Of a stretch of DNA of 44,982 bases, positions 41,683 to 44,982 are shown in pieces. This DNA is from MWAR01 sp036567845. GTDB lineage: Bacteria > Muiribacteriota > Ozemobacteria > Ozemobacterales > Ozemobacteraceae. Each line of letters opens with the position of its first letter. Position 1 is the stretch's first letter. Position numbers and translations under genes: made by a program. The notes beneath the pieces are model-generated. The model was not told the DNA's origin. It saw nothing but the letters and a program-made list of their open reading frames with translations, and made no database searches. Location of the stretch: positions 1 to 44,982 of the forward strand of contig DATCTT010000233.1 of the NCBI GenBank assembly GCA_036567845.1. Reading direction: 5' to 3'.

Positions 41683-43635
41683 ATGGCCATTCTGCGTTGC
41701 CTGCAGATCGAGGACTCGGAGAGCGATGCGGCTCTCATCCTCCGGCTCCTGCAGAAATCGGGGTTCGACGTCCGGAGCGAGCGGGTCGAAAGTGTCGAGG
41801 GGCTTCGCGCAGCACTGCACTCGCAGCCCTGGGATGTCATCATCGCGGATTACCAGCTTCCCTCGTTCGATGCCCCGGCGGCCCTGGATATCCTGATCGA
41901 ATCAGGTCTCGACATTCCCTTCATCGTCGTTTCGGGCCTTGTCGGCGAGGAAATCGCCGTCAGAATGATGAAACGGGGCGCGGCGGATTATCTGACGAAA
42001 GAGCGGCTTTCTCGCCTCGCCCCCGCCGTCGAACGGGAACTGCGGGAAGCCGGGGTCCGGCGCGAACGGCGTCGTGCGGTCGCGGCGCTTGCCGACGAAA
42101 AAGAGCGGCTGCTCGTCACCCTGCGCAGTATCGGGGAAGGGGTCATCACGACGGACATGACCGGCCGGATCACCCTGCTGAATCCGATTGCCGAGGAGCT
42201 CGCGGGATGTGTGGCGGAACAGGCGGTCGGCAAGCCTCTTCCCGACATTTTTCGGCTCCGGCCCGAGCCCGGTTCCACCACCTGCCCGGATCCCGTCCGG
42301 CGGGTCCTCGACTCGGGCGAAGGGCACGAATCATCCCAGCCCTGCATCCTGAGGGATCCGGCTGGCCGGGACCGGCCGATTTCCTACACCGCCTCCCCGA
42401 TCCGCGATGCCTCGAAAACGGTCATCGGGGTGGTGGTCGTGTTCCGCGACCTCACGCGGGAACAGAAGATCCAGGAGTTGCTGCAGAATGCCGACAAACT
42501 CCAGTCGATCGGCGTGCTTGCCGGTGGCATCGCTCATGATTTCAACAATCTCCTGAGTGGTATATTCTGCAATATTGAAATTGCCCGCAATGCCTGCCGG
42601 GCCGGCGCGTCTGACAAGGTCATGGCCCGCCTGGGAGCCGCGATGGAGGTGTTTTCCCGGGCGAAGGACCTGACGCGGCAGCTTCTTACGTTTGCCCGTG
42701 GCGGCCAGCCCGTCCAGCACACCATGTCGCTCGAGCCGATCCTGCGCCGGTCGCCGACTTTCATGCTGAGTGGGTCGAATGTGTCGTGCGATGTGCGGAT
42801 CCCGACGGATCTGTGGGCATGCCATATCGACGAGAACCAGATTGCCCAGGCGGTCGACAACCTCGTTCTCAATGCCCGCCAGGCGATGTCCGAAGGCGGA
42901 CGGATCACGATCGTTGCTGAGAACTTGCCGGCTGGTTCCCCGGAGCTGCCGGCCTCGTTGACCCGGGACTGCGTGCGTGTCTCGATCCGGGACACGGGGC
43001 CGGGGATCGATCCGAAACTTCGAACCCGGATTTTCGACCCCTTTTTCACGACCAAGCCGTCGGGAAACGGGCTGGGCCTCTCGATCGTCTACTCGATCCT
43101 CAAGCGGCACGGGGGCCTGGTGGATTTTGATTCGACCCCGGGAGGCGGAACGACGTTTCGTCTGTATCTTCCCCGGGCGGGAGACTCTGCGGGGGAGATG
43201 GCCCGATCGGATGCCGCATCGACGGATCTCGAGCGGCCGATGCTGAGCGGACGGGCCCTCGTCATGGACGATGAGGGGTTCATGCGGGAGATCTGCCGTG
43301 AGCTCCTTGAAGAATGCGGGTTCAACGTCGCCACCGCCGGGGGCGGGGAAGAGGCGATCCGGCTGTTCCGGGAAGCCCATGCGGCTGGCGAGCCGTTCGT
43401 GCTGGCCCTCCTCGATCTGACGATTCCTGGGGGAAAGGGGGGCTGCGAAGCGCTTGCAGAGCTGAGGCGCGTTGATCCGGCCGTCTGTGCGATCGCGACG
43501 AGCGGCTACTCGGCCGATCCGGTGATGGCTTCGCCGGCCGGATACGGTTTCGCCGCTTGTCTTGTCAAGCCGTTCAAGCTGGAGGAGCTGTTCCGGGCCC
43601 TTCGGGCCTGCCCCACGCTCCTAAAATCCGCCTGA
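41683..43635 (+). CDS. Hybrid histidine kinase REC-PAS-HisKA-HATPase-REC
   Basis: 650 residues, start immediately after the TAA of the preceding gene. The N-terminal receiver has Asp56 (IIADYQLPSFD). PAS covers about 142-260 (ITTDMTGRITLLNPIAEELAG). HisKA has His285 in GGIAHDFNNLLSGI, and the ATPase has DNLVLNARQAM, RDTGPGID and GNGLGLSIVYSILKRHGG. The C-terminal receiver has Asp578 (ALLDLTIPGGKGG). There is no membrane segment, so it is cytoplasmic. With the upstream kinase and Rcp1-type regulator it can form a multi-step phosphorelay. No DNA-binding output gene is present in the cluster, so the final target is unknown. Confidence 0.93.
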   Translation: MAILRCLQIEDSESDAALILRLLQKSGFDVRSERVESVEGLRAALHSQPWDVIIADYQLPSFDAPAALDILIESGLDIPFIVVSGLVGEEIAVRMMKRGAADYLTKERLSRLAPAVERELREAGVRRERRRAVAALADEKERLLVTLRSIGEGVITTDMTGRITLLNPIAEELAGCVAEQAVGKPLPDIFRLRPEPGSTTCPDPVRRVLDSGEGHESSQPCILRDPAGRDRPISYTASPIRDASKTVIGVVVVFRDLTREQKIQELLQNADKLQSIGVLAGGIAHDFNNLLSGIFCNIEIARNACRAGASDKVMARLGAAMEVFSRAKDLTRQLLTFARGGQPVQHTMSLEPILRRSPTFMLSGSNVSCDVRIPTDLWACHIDENQIAQAVDNLVLNARQAMSEGGRITIVAENLPAGSPELPASLTRDCVRVSIRDTGPGIDPKLRTRIFDPFFTTKPSGNGLGLSIVYSILKRHGGLVDFDSTPGGGTTFRLYLPRAGDSAGEMARSDAASTDLERPMLSGRALVMDDEGFMREICRELLEECGFNVATAGGGEEAIRLFREAHAAGEPFVLALLDLTIPGGKGGCEALAELRRVDPAVCAIATSGYSADPVMASPAGYGFAACLVKPFKLEELFRALRACPTLLKSA

Positions 43636-43957
43636 ATCCTCCTTCCCCCGGGAATGAAGAGGCGGAAATCGCTTTGCCACAGAGACACAGAGTTCGGAAG
43701 AGACACTCTTTTTCTTCTGGAGAGGCGGGGGTAATCCGACCGGGAATGTGCCCTTCTATGGAAAATGGCTCCGCCGATGGCACGGATTCCGCAGATGTCC
43801 GAAAAGGACCTTGATCTGTCCTGAACGACATCTGGGTCATCTGCAACAGCTGTGGTCCGTTTTCCCGGGATCCATCTCACGTGGGGATGGCTTCGTGAAC
43901 GGGCCGATTGCGCCGATACAAGACTCATAGGGTTTTTAGATATGAGGAGCGCAAACG
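43636..43957. other. Non-coding stretch with degenerate repeat-like sequence
   Basis: A 322-base gap without a supportable gene. It contains GCCACAGAGACACAGAG near 43676 and an 8-bp inverted repeat, CAGATGTC (43792-43799) / GACATCTG (43827-43834), inside GGATTCCGCAGATG and TCATCTGC segments. These motifs resemble short non-coding repeats I recall from other bacterial genomes. xerD has a ribosome site at the end (GAGGAG), but no firm promoter was seen. Confidence 0.4.
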
Positions 43958-44851
43958 GTGTCCGATCTGCTGGAGCAGTATCTGGCGTATCTGGCCGTGG
44001 AGAAAGGGCTACGCCCGAAATCTCTCGAGGCCTATCGTCGTGACCTGCTCGATTATCTGACCTTTCTCGAGGAGAAAGGCCGCCGCCCCGACGAGCCGGG
44101 GGCGGACGGCCCGCTTGCGCTGTTCATGGTGCACCTGCACGGCCGGGGCCTGTCGCCACGGTCGATGGCGCGCAAATCCTCGACTCTGCGTGGGTTCTAC
44201 CGGTTCCTCCGGCGCGAGAACAAGATCGCGGTCGACCCGACGAAGATCATCGAGCCTCCGAGGCTCGGCCGGCCGCTTCCGAAAGTTCTCACCATCGCCG
44301 AGATCGAGGCGATGCTGGCCGCTCCGGCGACGGACGGGCCTCTCGGCCTGCGGGACCGGGCGATTCTCGAAGTGCTGTATGCGACGGGCATCCGCGAATC
44401 CGAACTGATCGCCCTCGAACTCGGCAGCATCAACCGCGAGGGGCGGTTCGTCCACGTGGTCGGGAAGGGCGGCCGGGAGCGCGTCGTGCCGATCGGAGTC
44501 TATGCCCTGAACGCGATCGATGCCTATCTGCGCGATGGCCGCCACAAGCTGATCGGCGGCAACATCACCGAGCGCACCCTGTTTCTGAACCCGTTTGGCA
44601 AGCCCCTTTCGCGCATGGGACTGTGGAAGATCGTCCGGAAATACGCCGTGGCGGCCGGCATCACCAGCCTGGTTTCGCCCCACGTCCTGCGCCACTCGTG
44701 CGCGACGCACATGCTCGAGGGCGGGGCCAGCATCATCGCGGTGCAGGAGATGCTCGGCCACGTCGATGTCTCGACGACCCAGATCTACACCCACCTGACC
44801 GGCCAGGATCTCAAGAGGATCCATGGCCAGGCCCACCCCCGGGGCAGGTGA
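43958..44851 (+). CDS. xerD: Tyrosine recombinase XerD/XerC
   Basis: 297 residues from GTG 43958, GAGGAG eight bases upstream. It is a site-specific recombinase that resolves chromosome dimers at dif before division. The N-terminal SAM-like domain covers 1-90. The catalytic residues are all present: Arg146 (GIRESEL), Lys170 (GKGGRERVVP), His242 and Arg245 (HVLRHSCATHML), His268 (LGHVDVSTTQIYTH) and nucleophile Tyr277. The length and the LGHVDVSTTQIYTHL motif match Xer proteins rather than phage integrases. No adjacent dif site or mobile element was seen. XerC versus XerD cannot be settled with certainty here. Confidence 0.88.
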   Translation: MSDLLEQYLAYLAVEKGLRPKSLEAYRRDLLDYLTFLEEKGRRPDEPGADGPLALFMVHLHGRGLSPRSMARKSSTLRGFYRFLRRENKIAVDPTKIIEPPRLGRPLPKVLTIAEIEAMLAAPATDGPLGLRDRAILEVLYATGIRESELIALELGSINREGRFVHVVGKGGRERVVPIGVYALNAIDAYLRDGRHKLIGGNITERTLFLNPFGKPLSRMGLWKIVRKYAVAAGITSLVSPHVLRHSCATHMLEGGASIIAVQEMLGHVDVSTTQIYTHLTGQDLKRIHGQAHPRGR

Positions 44852-44856
44852 CGCAC

Positions 44857-44982
44857 ATGACCCACCGACGGCGGTATCCGGGCGGTCTCGCGCTCATCCT
44901 GCTGTTCATCGCAACGGCGGTCTGCGGCCGGGCAGATTTGGGCACGGCGCGCGTTCCGGCCGCTCCCGCGACGGAAGCTGCC
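44857..44982 (+). CDS. N-terminus of an exported protein, cut by the window edge
   Basis: 42 codons from ATG 44857 to the last base. AGGTG lies six bases upstream, 5 bases after the xerD stop. The start MTHRRRYPGGLALILLFIATA is a signal peptide, followed by an Ala/Pro-rich segment. Nothing further can be said about its function. Confidence 0.65.
   Translation, partial: MTHRRRYPGGLALILLFIATAVCGRADLGTARVPAAPATEAA

Overview
The window comes from the chromosome of a GC-rich, Gram-negative-type (diderm) bacterium, and it spans the replication-origin region. Outer-membrane functions are clear: an LptD-like assembly protein, a TonB-dependent receptor, other exported beta-strand-rich proteins and MurA. 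A FlgM-like protein suggests motility. The species cannot be read from the sequence. The mix of genes suggests a deep-branching, poorly cultured lineage (a Riflebacteria-like organism is only a guess). No insertion sequence, prophage, CRISPR array or rRNA operon was seen.

Layout. (1) 1-7.3 kb holds accessory and envelope genes: an exported TPR protein cut by the window edge, a polytopic membrane protein, a FlgM-like protein, and a leftward three-gene set with two tandem secreted HExxH metalloprotease-like paralogues. (2) 7.4-10.3 kb is an arsR operon encoding an 827-residue CoA-disulfide-reductase/rhodanese/TusA/DsrE-like fusion. (3) 10.6-22.0 kb is the leftward origin arm: dnaA, then dciA-remB-gyrB-gyrA, an ftsB-like gene, five tRNAs (all four serine isoacceptor classes plus an unusual Arg-GCG), a long-form SRP RNA that is absent from the supplied ORF calls, and dnaX. 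dnaN and recF are not in this cluster. (4) About 22.06-22.28 kb, between the divergent dnaA and accB, is the likely oriC, with one perfect and several near-match DnaA boxes. (5) 22.5-34.0 kb is the rightward arm: accB, lpdA, an apparently inactive homoserine-dehydrogenase-like ACT protein, aspartokinase, lptD, rpiB, upp, dCMP deaminase, murA and a HEAT-repeat protein. (6) 34.1-43.6 kb holds an exported SH3-TPR protein, an exported barrel-like protein, and a tight five-gene TonB receptor / orphan binding protein / histidine kinase / Rcp1-type regulator / hybrid kinase operon. (7) The window ends with xerD and the start of another exported protein.

The genes point away from about 22.1 kb on both sides, so most are transcribed with the replication fork, as expected around a bidirectional origin. 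The most unusual items are the catalytically degraded homoserine-dehydrogenase homologue beside lysC, the receptor-binding protein-kinase operon without an ABC permease or ATPase, the four-domain sulfur-transfer protein under an ArsR regulator with three helically spaced cysteines, the tRNA-Ser/SRP RNA junction of only two bases, and short AT-rich codon islands scattered through many GC-rich genes.
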